Shown here piece by piece: positions 40,554 through 50,425 of a stretch of DNA of 64,000 nucleotides. The DNA is from Pseudomonadota bacterium (GTDB lineage Bacteria; Pseudomonadota; Alphaproteobacteria; Rhizobiales; Xanthobacteraceae). The stretch is taken from NCBI GenBank assembly GCA_023404705.1, contig JAEYAU010000057.1, positions 1 to 64,000 on the forward strand, read 5' to 3'. Position numbers and translations under genes: made by a program. The notes beneath the pieces are model-generated. The model worked only from the letters and a program-made list of their open reading frames with translations. It did not search any database and was not told where the DNA came from. How positions within the stretch are numbered: position 1 is the first letter of the stretch; each line of letters opens with the position of its first letter.

Positions 40554-41753
40554 ATGACCGAAGCCGCTCGCGTTTCGCATCTCGTTGGCGAGATCTATGA
40601 CGCCGCGCTCGATCGCACCCTGTGGCCCGGACTTCTTGAGAAGACCTGCGAATATATCGGCGGCCTCAGCGCCGCACTGGTGGTGCGCGACAAGGCGCGC
40701 CAGAGCGCGCAGTTCTTCATGTCGTGGGGTTGCAATCCGGACTATCAGAAGTCCTACCGCGATACATACGGCCGGCTGCACGCGGCAGCGCAGCTCGTCC
40801 GTCTCTATTCCGACGTCGGCGATGTCGCGGCCTATCTCGACTATGTCTCGCCCGAGGAGGAGCGCGCGACCCGCTTCTACAAGGAATGGGCGTGCCCGCA
40901 GGGCTATGTCGACGCCGTGCAGACGACGCTGGACAAGTCCGGCGCCAGCCATGCCGAGCTCGCGGTTGCGCGCCATGAGCGACATGGCCTGGTCGATGCG
41001 GAAGCACGCGGTCGCATGCAGCTGCTGGCACCGCATTTCCGGCGCGCCGTGACGATCAGTAAGCTGATCGAGCGCGAGCGCATCGAAGCCGCTGCGCTGG
41101 CGGATACCCTCGACGGGCTCGCGGCCGCGCTGTTCCTGGTAGATGGGCGCGCGCACATTGCTTACGCCAATTCCAGCGCCGAGACGCTGCTCTCCGACGG
41201 CGACGTGCTCGGCTGCAGCACCGGACGCCTGGTCTTTCGCGACGGCAAGGCAGACGGCGCGCTGCGTAGCGCGCTCACGGCCGCCGACGGCGGCGATACG
41301 GCGATCGGCATTCAGGGGGTCGCGATCCCGATCGAGAGTCGCGACGGCTCGCGCTGGGTCGCCCACATGCTGCCGCTGACCGCGGGCGCCCGCCGCGCCG
41401 CTGGCGCGTGCTACGCGGCGGTGGCGGCCGTGTTCGTGCGCAAGATGGATTTCACGATATCGCCGCTCGAGAGCGTCGCGAAGATCTACGCACTTACGCC
41501 GACCGAGATGCGCGTGCTGCTCGGCATCATCAATGTGGGCGGCGTACCCGAGATCGCGCCGGCGCTCGGGATCTCGGAATCGACCGTAAAGACGCACCTG
41601 CAGCGTGTATTCGCCAAGACCGGCGTGAACCGGCAGGCCGACCTCGTGAAGCTCGCGGCCGGCTTCGTCAGCCCGCTCGCGGAAAACGATCGCGAGAACG
41701 CGTCCCTCATCCGATCGGAGGACGCGAGCCGCACCCTCTTGGCGCCATCCTGA
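40554..41753 (+). CDS. LuxR family transcriptional regulator
   Basis: 399 aa. A C-terminal LuxR-type HTH is clear (LTPTEMRVLLGIINVGGVPE, then ISESTVKTHLQRVFAKTGVN). The N-terminal 300 residues have PAS-like features (LFLVDGRAHIAYANSSAETLL) but no autoinducer-binding signature and no receiver domain. The start is ATG 40554, or GTG 40545 in frame. A CRP-type palindrome precedes the gene. The signal and targets are unknown. Confidence 0.83.
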   Translation: MTEAARVSHLVGEIYDAALDRTLWPGLLEKTCEYIGGLSAALVVRDKARQSAQFFMSWGCNPDYQKSYRDTYGRLHAAAQLVRLYSDVGDVAAYLDYVSPEEERATRFYKEWACPQGYVDAVQTTLDKSGASHAELAVARHERHGLVDAEARGRMQLLAPHFRRAVTISKLIERERIEAAALADTLDGLAAALFLVDGRAHIAYANSSAETLLSDGDVLGCSTGRLVFRDGKADGALRSALTAADGGDTAIGIQGVAIPIESRDGSRWVAHMLPLTAGARRAAGACYAAVAAVFVRKMDFTISPLESVAKIYALTPTEMRVLLGIINVGGVPEIAPALGISESTVKTHLQRVFAKTGVNRQADLVKLAAGFVSPLAENDRENASLIRSEDASRTLLAPS

Positions 41754-41780
41754 CAGCCCGAGCAGAGCATAGAGGACGGC

Positions 41781-42188
41781 ATGCGACACACTCTCGCGCT
41801 CCATCTGACCGCTGCGGAACAGGCAACGCTCTCCCGCTGGTCCATCGCGGCATCGAGCCCGCTTGCGCTTCTCGCATTGCTGCTCGCCGGCGCGGCGCTC
41901 GTGACGACGCCGCCCGAGATCAGATCTCGCGCCCAGCAGACGGCCGCGACCGAGACCTGCTCGCCCTGGGATACTGCGGCCCGTGACGCCCTCGCGACGC
42001 TGGTGCGCGAGCCGGGCGACGAAGCGCTGCGCCAAGTCGGCGATGCCGTGTTCCGCCTGCGCCGCGCGCGCCGCAACTGCGAGCACGGCTGGGTGCGGCT
42101 CGCATGCCAGGACTATCACGCGGTGATGCGTGCCAACGGCGGCACACCACTGCCCGCCGACTCGCCGATCTGCTGGCCGGCGCTGTAA
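41781..42188 (+). CDS. Hypothetical single-pass membrane protein
   Basis: 135 aa that I do not recognise. One hydrophobic helix lies at about residues 24-42 (ASSPLALLALLLAGAALVTT). A roughly 90-residue probably extracytoplasmic tail contains four Cys (TCSPWD, NCEHGW, ACQDYH, ICWPAL), which could form disulfides. It starts 27 bp after the LuxR gene in the same direction and may be co-transcribed. Similar small Cys-containing proteins of unknown role are common in Hyphomicrobiales. Confidence 0.6.
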   Translation: MRHTLALHLTAAEQATLSRWSIAASSPLALLALLLAGAALVTTPPEIRSRAQQTAATETCSPWDTAARDALATLVREPGDEALRQVGDAVFRLRRARRNCEHGWVRLACQDYHAVMRANGGTPLPADSPICWPAL

Positions 42189-42213
42189 CGCGCCGGCCCG
42201 AGGGCGCTGCGCG

Positions 42214-44031
42214 TCAGTGGTTGTCGCGCGGCACGCCGCGCGTCTGCGCGACGCGCTGATATTTGACGGCCGGCTTCAGCACCATGCCGTCGGCAAGCTG
42301 ATCCACCATCGAGCGCTGGATCTCCTGCCAGGGCGTCTGGCTCTGCGGATACTTGAAGCCGCCTTGCTTCTCCAGCGCGGCCCGCCGCTGCGCGAGCTCG
42401 GCCTTGCTGATCAGGATATTGGCCGTGCCCTTGTTGAGATCGATGCGCACGCGGTCACCGGTCTTCAGCAGCGCGAGCCCGCCGCCGACCGCGGCTTCCG
42501 GCGACGCGTTGAGGATCGAGGGCGAGCCCGACGTGCCCGACTGCCGGCCGTCGCCGATGCAGGGCAGCGAGAGGATGCCCTTCTTGATGAGTGCCGCCGG
42601 CGGCTGCATGTTCACGACCTCCGCGCCGCCCGGATAACCGATCGCGCCCGTGCCGCGGATGAACAGCAGCGTGAACTCGTCGATCTTCAGCGACGGGTCG
42701 TCGATGCGGTGGTGATAATCCTCAGGACCTTCGAACACCACGGCGCGTCCCTCGAAGGCGTTCGGGTCCTTCGGGTTCACGAGATAACGCTGGCGGAATT
42801 CCTCGGAGATCACGCTCGTCTTCATGATCGCCGAGTCGAACAGGTTGCCCTTCAGCACCTTGAAGCCCGCCTGCTCGCGCATCGGCTTCTTGTAGGGCTT
42901 GATCACGTCGGGATCCGCAATCTTCGCGCGCCGCACGTTCTCGCCCATGGTCTTGCCCGAGACCGTGAGCGCATCCTCGTGGATGCGGCCCGCCTTGCGC
43001 AGCTCGTTCATCACGGCCGGCAGTCCGCCGGCGCGGTAATACTCCTCGCCGAGATAGAAGCCGGCCGGCTGCATGTTGACCATCAGCGGCACGTCGTACC
43101 CGACCTTCTCCCAATCATCGACCGAGAGCTCGACGCCGATATGGCGCGCGATCGCGTTGATGTGGATCGGCGCATTGGTCGAACCGCCGATCGCCGAGCA
43201 GGCGACGATCGTGTTCTCGAAGGCCTTGCGCGTGAGAATGTCGGAGGGCTTCAGGTCCTCCCACACCATCTGCACGGCGCGCAAGCCGGTCTCGTAGGCG
43301 ATCTGCCCGCGCTCGCGATAGGGCGCCGGTATCGCGGCGCAGCCCGGCAGGCTCATGCCGAGCGCCTCGGCGAGCGCATTCATGGTCGAGGCCGTGCCCA
43401 TGGTGTTGCAGTGGCCGACCGACGGCGCCGATGCGGCCGCGATCTCGACGAACTCGTTGGCGTCGATCCGGCCCGCCGCCATCTCCTCGCGCGCCTTCCA
43501 CACCGCCATGCCGGAGCCGCAGCGCTCGCCCTTCCACCAGCCGTTCAGCATCGGCCCGCCCGAGAGCACGATCGCGGGCAGATTCACGGTCGCGGCCGCC
43601 ATCAGGCAGGCCGGCGTGGTCTTGTCGCAGCCCGTCATCAGCACGACGCCGTCGAGCGGATAGCCGTACAGCACCTCGACGAGGCCGAGATAGGCAAGGT
43701 TGCGGTCGAGCGCCGCGGTCGGCCGCTTGCCGGTCTCCTGGATCGGGTGCACCGGAAACTCGAACGCGATGCCGCCCGCCGTGCGGATGCCCTCGCGCAC
43801 CCGATGCGCGAGCTCCAGGTGATGGCGGTTGCAGGGCGAGAGGTCGGATCCGGTCTGCGCGATGCCGATGATCGGCTTGCCGGAGCGCAGCTCCTTCGAG
43901 GTCAGGCCGAAATTGAGGTAGCGCTCGAGATAGAGCGCCGTCATGCCGGGATTGTCGGGATTGTCGAACCAGAGCTGCGAGCGCAGCTTCAGGCCGCCGG
44001 GCTTCGATGTCTTCTTGCTGTTGCTGGCCAT
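42214..44031 (-). CDS. IlvD/Edd family dehydratase, sugar-acid type (pentonate dehydratase-like)
   Basis: 605 aa. Fe-S cluster Cys are visible in [20 protein letters not shown] and [13 protein letters not shown]. The catalytic C-terminal segment contains [20 protein letters not shown]. The overall pattern matches the arabinonate/xylonate dehydratase branch rather than dihydroxy-acid dehydratase, giving 2-keto-3-deoxy sugar acids. A PfkB kinase and a KDPG aldolase 5-8 kb away could continue the route. Substrate stereochemistry cannot be read from sequence. Confidence 0.87.
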   Translation of the reverse strand: MASNSKKTSKPGGLKLRSQLWFDNPDNPGMTALYLERYLNFGLTSKELRSGKPIIGIAQTGSDLSPCNRHHLELAHRVREGIRTAGGIAFEFPVHPIQETGKRPTAALDRNLAYLGLVEVLYGYPLDGVVLMTGCDKTTPACLMAAATVNLPAIVLSGGPMLNGWWKGERCGSGMAVWKAREEMAAGRIDANEFVEIAAASAPSVGHCNTMGTASTMNALAEALGMSLPGCAAIPAPYRERGQIAYETGLRAVQMVWEDLKPSDILTRKAFENTIVACSAIGGSTNAPIHINAIARHIGVELSVDDWEKVGYDVPLMVNMQPAGFYLGEEYYRAGGLPAVMNELRKAGRIHEDALTVSGKTMGENVRRAKIADPDVIKPYKKPMREQAGFKVLKGNLFDSAIMKTSVISEEFRQRYLVNPKDPNAFEGRAVVFEGPEDYHHRIDDPSLKIDEFTLLFIRGTGAIGYPGGAEVVNMQPPAALIKKGILSLPCIGDGRQSGTSGSPSILNASPEAAVGGGLALLKTGDRVRIDLNKGTANILISKAELAQRRAALEKQGGFKYPQSQTPWQEIQRSMVDQLADGMVLKPAVKYQRVAQTRGVPRDNH

Positions 44032-44113
44032 GATTCCTCCGCCTGCGGCGCGCCTTGCAATGGTTCAAAGGTGCCGGAGGATGCGCCGAAATGCGCCGCG
44101 AAATCAATCGGGC

Positions 44114-45430
44114 TCAGGCTGCGTGCGGCGCATCGGCGCTCTGCAGCGGGATGAACAGCAGCTTGTCGACCCGGTTGCCGTCCATGTCGATCACCTCGAC
44201 CCGCCAGCCGTCGAGGTCGAAAGCGTCGCCCTCTGTCGGAATGCGCGCCAGCCGGTCGAGCGCGAGGCCGGCCGCGGTGTGGAAGGCGCCCATCGCGTCG
44301 AGGCGCAGCTCGAGCTGGTTGACCACCTGGTCGATGGAGGCGCGGCCGTCCACCAGCCACGAGCCGTCGGGACGCCGCACCAGTTCCTCGGCGGGCGGCC
44401 CGTATTCCTCGCGGATCTCGCCCGCGATCGCGGCCAACACGTCTGTAAGCGTCACCAGCCCGACGAAGTCGCCATATTCGTCGACCACGAAGGCGATATG
44501 CAGCGGAATCGCGCGGAAGCGCTCGAGCATGCGCATGGCCGAGATCGTCTCGGGCACATAGACGGGCCGGCGCACCAGCGCCTCGATGCGCAGCCCACGG
44601 CCCGCGATCATCTCGTTGAGCAGCTCCTTCTTCTCGACCACGCCCACCGGATTGCTCAGGTCGCCGTTGCGCGCGACCACCAGCCGCGAATAGGGCGACT
44701 CCGCGACCTCCCGCGCCATCGTCTCGTGATCGTCGTTGAGGTCGATCCAGTAGACGTCCGGGCGCGGCGTCATCAGCGCGGTCACGGGCCGGTCGGCGAG
44801 CGCCAGCACGCCGTGGATCATCCGCTCCTCGGCCTCGTCGATCACGCCCGCCTCGGTGCCCTCGGCGATCGCGAGCTTGACCTCCTCCTCGGTCACCTCC
44901 TGACCCGTGCTGGTGCGGACCCCGAGCACCGCGAGGATCGTTGCGGTCCAGCGCTCCAGCAGCCACACGAAGGGCCGCGCTACCATGATGAAGATCTGCA
45001 GCGGCCGCGCGACGCGCAGCGCGATGGTCTCGGGCTGGCTGAGCGCGATACGCTTCGGCACCAGCTCGCCCACCACGATCGACACCGCCGTGATGGCGAC
45101 GACCACCAGGCCGAAGGCGATCGACTGGGCATAGGGCGCGATCACCGGGAAGGTCGTTTCCAGATAGCCGCCGAGCCGCGCGCCCAGCGTGGCGCCGCCG
45201 AAGGCGCCCGCGAAGATGCCGATCAGGGTGATGCCCACTTGCACGGCCGAGAGCAGCCGGCCTGGATCGTCCGCCAGCGCCAGCGCCTGGGCCGCCGGGC
45301 GATTCCCCTCGTCCGCCATCTGCTGCAAGCGAATGCGACGGGAGTTCACCACGGCCATTTCGGCCATGGCGAAAAACCCGTTCACGATGACGAGGCCGAA
45401 GACGATTGCGAGTTCAAACCATGCCGACAT
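44114..45430 (-). CDS. CNNM/CorC-type membrane protein (hemolysin family)
   Basis: 438 aa. An N-terminal CNNM transmembrane domain (about 1-190; MAEMAVVNSRRIRLQQMADE, PKRIALSQPE) is followed by paired CBS domains (LMTPRPDVYWIDLNDDHETM; FVVDEYGDFVGLVTLTDVLA). The C-terminal CorC_HlyC domain follows (DGSWLVDGRASIDQV). Family members are linked to magnesium/cobalt efflux and the hemolysin label is historical. It diverges from the aminotransferase gene. Confidence 0.9.
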   Translation of the reverse strand: MSAWFELAIVFGLVIVNGFFAMAEMAVVNSRRIRLQQMADEGNRPAAQALALADDPGRLLSAVQVGITLIGIFAGAFGGATLGARLGGYLETTFPVIAPYAQSIAFGLVVVAITAVSIVVGELVPKRIALSQPETIALRVARPLQIFIMVARPFVWLLERWTATILAVLGVRTSTGQEVTEEEVKLAIAEGTEAGVIDEAEERMIHGVLALADRPVTALMTPRPDVYWIDLNDDHETMAREVAESPYSRLVVARNGDLSNPVGVVEKKELLNEMIAGRGLRIEALVRRPVYVPETISAMRMLERFRAIPLHIAFVVDEYGDFVGLVTLTDVLAAIAGEIREEYGPPAEELVRRPDGSWLVDGRASIDQVVNQLELRLDAMGAFHTAAGLALDRLARIPTEGDAFDLDGWRVEVIDMDGNRVDKLLFIPLQSADAPHAA

Positions 45431-45596
45431 GCGGCTCAGTTTACCATCACGGTGGCATGTTGATGCAAACGTCAGCGCCCGTTAAGCGGTTCCCCGGAAT
45501 TTGCTTTCGCCCCTCAGATGCGGTGAACTGCGCCGCAAATCGGGCCCGCTACGATCCTAAGTGGTGGGCGACAGGCTCCAGGACGAGGAATTCACG

Positions 45597-46778
45597 ATGC
45601 TGAAGACGATTGCGGCCTTCGACCGGATCGGCGAGGAGAACGCCTTCGCGGTGCTCGCCCGCGCCACCCAGCTCATGAGCCAGGGCCGCGACGTCATCAA
45701 TCTCGGCATCGGCCAGCCCGATTTCCGCACGCCCGAGCACATCGTCGAGGCCGCCATCAAGGCGCTGCGCGACGGCCACCATGGCTACACGCCCGCCACC
45801 GGCATCCTGCCGCTGCGCGAGGCGGTCGCCGCCGACCTGCACAAGCGCTTCGCCGTGAACGTCTCGCCCGACGAAGTCATGATCATGCCGGGCGGCAAGC
45901 CCACCATGTTCATGTCGATCCTGATGTTCGGCGAGCCCGGCGTCGAGATCATGTATCCGGATCCCGGCTTCCCGATCTATCGCTCGATGATCGAGTTCAC
46001 GGGTGCGAAGCCGATCCCCGTCCCGATCCGCGAGGAGAACAATTTCGCATTCTCGGCCGAGGAAACGCTGCGGCTGATCACGCCGCGCACGCGGCTCCTG
46101 ATCCTCAACTCGCCCGCCAACCCCACCGGCGGCGTCACGCCGAAGTCCGAGGTCGACAAGCTGGTCGCCGGCCTCGAGCAGTTCCCCGACGTCGCGATCA
46201 TGTCGGACGAGATCTACGACCAGATGACCTATGACGGCGAGACGCATGTCTGCCTGCTCTCCTATCCGCAGATCCGCGATCGCCTGATCCTGCTCAACGG
46301 CTGGTCCAAGACCTATGCGATGACGGGCTGGCGCCTCGGCTATGCGGTGTGGCCCGGCAAGCTCTACGATCACGCGCGCAAGCTCGCCGTGAACCTGCAT
46401 TCCTGCGTCAATGCGTCGGCGCAATATGCCGGCCTCGCCGCGCTGACGGGCCCGCAGGACGCGGTGCACCACATGGTGGCCGAGTTCGACAAGCGCCGGA
46501 AGGTCGTGGTCGAAGGCCTCAACAAGCTGCCGGGCGTCAGTTGCGCGACGCCCAAGGGCGCGTTCTACGCGTTCCCGAACGTGAAGCGCACCGGCTGGAA
46601 GGCGAAGGCGCTCGCCTCCGCGCTGCTCGAGGACGCCGGCGTCGCCATCATCGGCGGCCCGGATTTCGGCATCCTGGGCGAAGGCTATGTGCGCCTCTCC
46701 TACGCCAACTCCACCGAGAACATTCTGCGCGCCCTCGACCGCATGCGTGAGTTCCTGTCGAGCCGCAAGGCGGCGTAG
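45597..46778 (+). CDS. PLP-dependent aminotransferase, class I/II (AspC/AlaT-like)
   Basis: A 393-residue fold-type I aminotransferase. LGIGQPDFRTPEHIV starts the domain, NSPANPTGG holds the Asn that contacts PLP, MSDEIYDQMTY the Asp/Tyr, and LNGWSKTYAMTGWRLGYAV the Schiff-base Lys. The C-terminal substrate Arg is in YVRLSYANS. The start at 45597 has AGGAATTCACG upstream. The acyl-CoA dehydrogenase gene begins 5 bp after the stop, so an amino-acid catabolic operon is likely. Confidence 0.89.
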   Translation: MLKTIAAFDRIGEENAFAVLARATQLMSQGRDVINLGIGQPDFRTPEHIVEAAIKALRDGHHGYTPATGILPLREAVAADLHKRFAVNVSPDEVMIMPGGKPTMFMSILMFGEPGVEIMYPDPGFPIYRSMIEFTGAKPIPVPIREENNFAFSAEETLRLITPRTRLLILNSPANPTGGVTPKSEVDKLVAGLEQFPDVAIMSDEIYDQMTYDGETHVCLLSYPQIRDRLILLNGWSKTYAMTGWRLGYAVWPGKLYDHARKLAVNLHSCVNASAQYAGLAALTGPQDAVHHMVAEFDKRRKVVVEGLNKLPGVSCATPKGAFYAFPNVKRTGWKAKALASALLEDAGVAIIGGPDFGILGEGYVRLSYANSTENILRALDRMREFLSSRKAA

Positions 46779-46783
46779 CCGCC

Positions 46784-48010
46784 ATGCGCCTCTCGGAAGA
46801 GCAGCGTTTGATGCGCGAGAGCTGCCGCGCCTTCGTCGATGACGTCATCACGCCCTTCATCCGGCAGAACTGGCAGCGCGAATGGCTGATGGAGCCGGGT
46901 GAGCGCCTGCCGCCCGAGATCCTCGAGGGCGCCGACAAGATCGGCATCCGCACGCTCGGCGTGCCGGAGGAGTTCGGTGGCATCGAGCTCGATCGTGACT
47001 CCGAGGTGCGCACCTTCGCGGTGATCGCCCAGGAGATCGCGCGCGGCGACTCCGGCTTGGCCGACAAGCTGGTGCAGAACTGGAAAGTCTCGGTGCTATT
47101 GCGCAACGTCGCGCCGCGCCATCTGCAGGAGCGCTGGTTCAAGCGCCTGGTCGAGGACCCGCAGTTCCTGCTCGCCCACTGCCTGACCGAGCCGCGCGGC
47201 GCCTCCGACCGCTGGCTGCCCTACAACGTGCCCGAAGCCGCGATGCAGACCCGCGCCGCCAGGAAGAACGGCGAGTGGATCATCAACGGCCGCAAGCAGT
47301 TCATCTCCAACGGCTACGACGCGAGCCTGTTCGTCGTTTACGCGAACACCAACCCACAGGTCGGCATGCTGCAGGGCACGTCGAGCTTCCTGGTGCCGCG
47401 CGACACGCCCGGGCTCACCATCGCGCGCTGCAACGAGACCATGGGCTGCCGTTTCATGAACAATGGCGAGCTCGTGTTCGAGGACATGCGGCTGCCAGAG
47501 GACCACTTGCTGGTCGAGAACGACGCGCTCGCCAAGGCCGGCATCTATTTCCGTCCCGGCAAGATCATCCAGGCCGCCAAGAATCTCGGCGTAGGGCAGA
47601 AGGCCTTCGAGCTCGCCTCGGACTACGTGCAGAACTACGTGCAGGGCGGCCGCATCCTCATCAAGCACCAGGCCGTGGCGTTGCGTCTCGCCGACATGGC
47701 GACCCGTATCGAGGCCGTGAGCGCGCTGCTCGACCGCGCCGCGCAAGCCGTGGATGACGGCGCGCGCGACGCCGACACGCTCTGCAACATGGCCAAGGTC
47801 TACGCGTCCGAGGAGATCATGAAGGTCGCGCAGCACGCCATGGAGCTGCACGGCGGCAATGGCGTGATGCTCGACTTCGGCGTCGAGAAGATCTTTCGGG
47901 ACGCCGCGATCTTCCTGCACATGGACGCGACCGCCGACATCTCCAAGCTGAAGATCGTCAAGTCCATGTTCCCGGCCACCGCCGGCAAGTATGCGGGGCC
48001 GGAAGCCTAG
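46784..48010 (+). CDS. Acyl-CoA dehydrogenase family protein with Asp at the usual catalytic Glu position
   Basis: A 408-residue flavoprotein. Helical N-domain, then FAD/substrate segments (LAHCLTEPRGASD; INGRKQFISNGYDAS; MGCRFMNNGELVFEDMRLPE) and the C-terminal ALHGGNG-like MELHGGNGVMLDFGVEKIFRD. In the segment equivalent to YEGTSQI it reads MDATADI, placing D381 where medium-chain enzymes have the catalytic Glu. A few family members use Asp, for example cyclohexane-carboxyl-CoA dehydrogenases. It lies downstream of the aminotransferase in an operon and converges on mscS. Confidence 0.87.
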   Translation: MRLSEEQRLMRESCRAFVDDVITPFIRQNWQREWLMEPGERLPPEILEGADKIGIRTLGVPEEFGGIELDRDSEVRTFAVIAQEIARGDSGLADKLVQNWKVSVLLRNVAPRHLQERWFKRLVEDPQFLLAHCLTEPRGASDRWLPYNVPEAAMQTRAARKNGEWIINGRKQFISNGYDASLFVVYANTNPQVGMLQGTSSFLVPRDTPGLTIARCNETMGCRFMNNGELVFEDMRLPEDHLLVENDALAKAGIYFRPGKIIQAAKNLGVGQKAFELASDYVQNYVQGGRILIKHQAVALRLADMATRIEAVSALLDRAAQAVDDGARDADTLCNMAKVYASEEIMKVAQHAMELHGGNGVMLDFGVEKIFRDAAIFLHMDATADISKLKIVKSMFPATAGKYAGPEA

Positions 48011-48018
48011 ACGGCGCG

Positions 48019-49338
48019 TCAGGGGGCGCGACTCTCCGGCGTCTCCAGCGTGACGCGCACCGGCGTCCGCAAGCGCACGTCGCGCTGCGGGATCGGGATC
48101 TCGATCCCCTCGCGCTTGAACACGTCCCACAGCCCGAGCAGCACGGCGCCGCGCAGATTGGTGATGCCGCCGGCCGGATCGCGGATCCAGAAGCGCAGCG
48201 TGAACTGGAGCGCGGACTCGCCGAATTCGATCAGGAAGCACACCGGCGCCGGATCCGTCAGCACGCGCGGGATCGCACGCACCGTCTCGATCGCGAGCCG
48301 GATCACGGCGTGGGGATCGCAGCCGTAGCTGGTGCCGAACCGCACCTCCAGCCGGATGTCCTCGCTGGTGTGCGACCAGTTGATCACCCGATGCGTCACC
48401 AGATCCTCGTTCGGGATCAGGTATTCGCGGCCGTCGCGGCTGGCGACCGCGGTGTAGCGCGCGCCCATCTCCTCGACCCAGCCGAAGGTCTCGCCGACCG
48501 AGATCACGTCGCCCGGCTTGATCGACTTGTCAGCGAGCAGGATGATGCCGCTGACCAGGTTCGACACGATCTTCTGCAGGCCGAAGCCGATGCCGACGCC
48601 GATCGCGCCGGACAGGAAGGCGAACGCCGTCAGGTCGATGCCGACCGCGCTCAGCACGATGATAACCGCGAGACTGATCAGCGCGATCTTCAGGAGCTTG
48701 CTGACCAGCACCTGAAGCGAAGGCGTGAGATCCGCGGCCGCGTGGAGGCGCCGGTCGGCGAAATTCGCGAGCGCGTTCGCGAGCCACAGCGTGATCAGCA
48801 GCAGACCCGCGGCCTTGAACACCAGCAGCGGCGTGAGCCGCAATCCGCCGATCGTGATCGCGACCGCGTCGAGGGCCAACGACACGCGGTCCAGCATACC
48901 GAGGATGCTCAGGGCCGCGATGGTCCAGGCCGAGACCGCGACGGCGCGAAAGATCAGCTTGTTGTGGATGATGCTGGCGACGAAGCCGATCACCAGCCAG
49001 GCCGCGGCGAGACGCGCCGCGACCCCGACGAGGTAGCCGTTGCTCGGCCAGGTCGACGCCTCGATGATGGCCTGCCCCGCGAAGGCCGCCACCACGAAGA
49101 CGATCAGGCCGACGCGATGCAGGATCGCCCGGAATGCGAGCCGCAGCATCGGCGGCCAGCCCATCGTCAGCGCGACCGGGTCGACGTGCTTGCGTACCAG
49201 GGCGCCGACCGCCCAGGTGATGAGCGCCGCCAGGAGAATGACCCCGAGCTGGATCAGCGACCAGGTGGACGTCAGCTCGATGGCGAGCCAGCGCGCGGCC
49301 TCCCCCAGTCCCTCCATGGCTCGCTGGAGCTCGTTCAT
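48019..49338 (-). CDS. Mechanosensitive ion channel (MscS family, long form)
   Basis: A 439-residue MscS-like protein. Several N-terminal helices are followed by the pore segment AFLSGAIGVGIGFGLQKIVS. The beta domain then follows (KPGDVISVGETFGWVEEMGARYTAV; DGREYLIPNEDLVTHRVINW) and the alpha-beta C-terminal domain. It opens on membrane tension to release osmolytes. ATG 49338 (MNELQRAME) is chosen over an upstream in-frame ATG at 49410. Confidence 0.88.
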   Translation of the reverse strand: MNELQRAMEGLGEAARWLAIELTSTWSLIQLGVILLAALITWAVGALVRKHVDPVALTMGWPPMLRLAFRAILHRVGLIVFVVAAFAGQAIIEASTWPSNGYLVGVAARLAAAWLVIGFVASIIHNKLIFRAVAVSAWTIAALSILGMLDRVSLALDAVAITIGGLRLTPLLVFKAAGLLLITLWLANALANFADRRLHAAADLTPSLQVLVSKLLKIALISLAVIIVLSAVGIDLTAFAFLSGAIGVGIGFGLQKIVSNLVSGIILLADKSIKPGDVISVGETFGWVEEMGARYTAVASRDGREYLIPNEDLVTHRVINWSHTSEDIRLEVRFGTSYGCDPHAVIRLAIETVRAIPRVLTDPAPVCFLIEFGESALQFTLRFWIRDPAGGITNLRGAVLLGLWDVFKREGIEIPIPQRDVRLRTPVRVTLETPESRAP

Positions 49339-49489
49339 GCTCGCCCCCGAAAACGATCCGGCAACAACGCTGGCTGCAGCGAATCGTGCCGGGAGCCATC
49401 TTAACGGCACGGAACCCCGGCGACCTCGATTTCCCAGCCCGCGAACTTGCTCTATGGTGCGGCCGATTCATCCCGATATCGGATCCGGC

Positions 49490-50416
49490 ATGGCGGAACA
49501 GAAGAAAAGCGTCGTCTCCATCGGCGAAGTGATGGTGGAGCTGTCGCGCAATCCCGACGGCCGTTACGGCCTTGCCTATGGCGGCGACACCTTCAACACG
49601 GCCGTCTATATGGCGCGCGCCGGGGCCGAGGTCGCCTATGCGACCGCGCTCGGCGACGATCCCTATTCGGATAGCGTCGTCGCGCTCGCGGGCGCCGAGG
49701 GCGTCACCAGCAACCTGATGTTCCGCGTGCCCGGCCGCATGCCGGGCCTCTACATGATCGAGACCGATCCGGCCGGCGAGCGGCGCTTCTTCTACTGGCG
49801 CGACACCTCGCCCGCGCGCGAGCTGTTCGAACTGACCGAATGGAGCGCGCTGGCTGAGGCGATCCTCGCGGCCAAGCTGGTCTATTTCTCCGGCATCACG
49901 CTCTCGCTCTATTCCAATGTCGGGCTTGGCCGCTTCCTCGCGGTGCTCGAAATGGCGCGCAAGCAGGGCACGCTGGTCGCCTTCGACAGCAATTTCCGCC
50001 CGCGCGGCTGGAAGGGCGACCTCGGCCGCACCCGCACCGTCTTCAACGAGGCGCTCAAGCGCGTCGACATCGCCCTGCCCACTTTCGACGACGAGGCGCT
50101 GCTCTGGGGCGACGGCAACCCGCAGCAAACCGTGGACCGCCTCCAGGCCTTCGGCATCGGCGAGATCGTCGTGAAGAACGGCCCCAACAGTGCGCTGATC
50201 GCCACCAAGGACGGCCGCGAGCAGGTGCCGACGCCGGAAGTCGTCGTGCCCGTCGACACCACCGCGGCGGGCGACAGCTTCAACGCGGCCTATCTGGCGG
50301 CGCGCCTCAAGGGCGACGAGCCGCACCAGGCGGTCACCGCTGCCCATCACCTCGCCGGCCAGGTGATCCGCCACCGCGGCGCCATCATGCCCCGCGCGGC
50401 CGCAGCGATTCACTGA
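49490..50416 (+). CDS. kdgK: PfkB family sugar kinase (2-keto-3-deoxygluconate kinase-like)
   Basis: A 308-residue ribokinase-fold kinase. GGDTFNTAVYMARAGAEVAY is the first PfkB signature and VDTTAAGDSFNAAYLAARL the second, carrying the catalytic Asp. FYWRDTSPARELF matches the KDG-binding region of KdgK. It would phosphorylate 2-keto-3-deoxygluconate to KDPG. A KDPG aldolase gene lies 1.8 kb away on the other strand and a sugar-acid dehydratase 5 kb upstream. Confidence 0.85.
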   Translation: MAEQKKSVVSIGEVMVELSRNPDGRYGLAYGGDTFNTAVYMARAGAEVAYATALGDDPYSDSVVALAGAEGVTSNLMFRVPGRMPGLYMIETDPAGERRFFYWRDTSPARELFELTEWSALAEAILAAKLVYFSGITLSLYSNVGLGRFLAVLEMARKQGTLVAFDSNFRPRGWKGDLGRTRTVFNEALKRVDIALPTFDDEALLWGDGNPQQTVDRLQAFGIGEIVVKNGPNSALIATKDGREQVPTPEVVVPVDTTAAGDSFNAAYLAARLKGDEPHQAVTAAHHLAGQVIRHRGAIMPRAAAAIH

Positions 50417-50425
50417 CGGCCCGGC

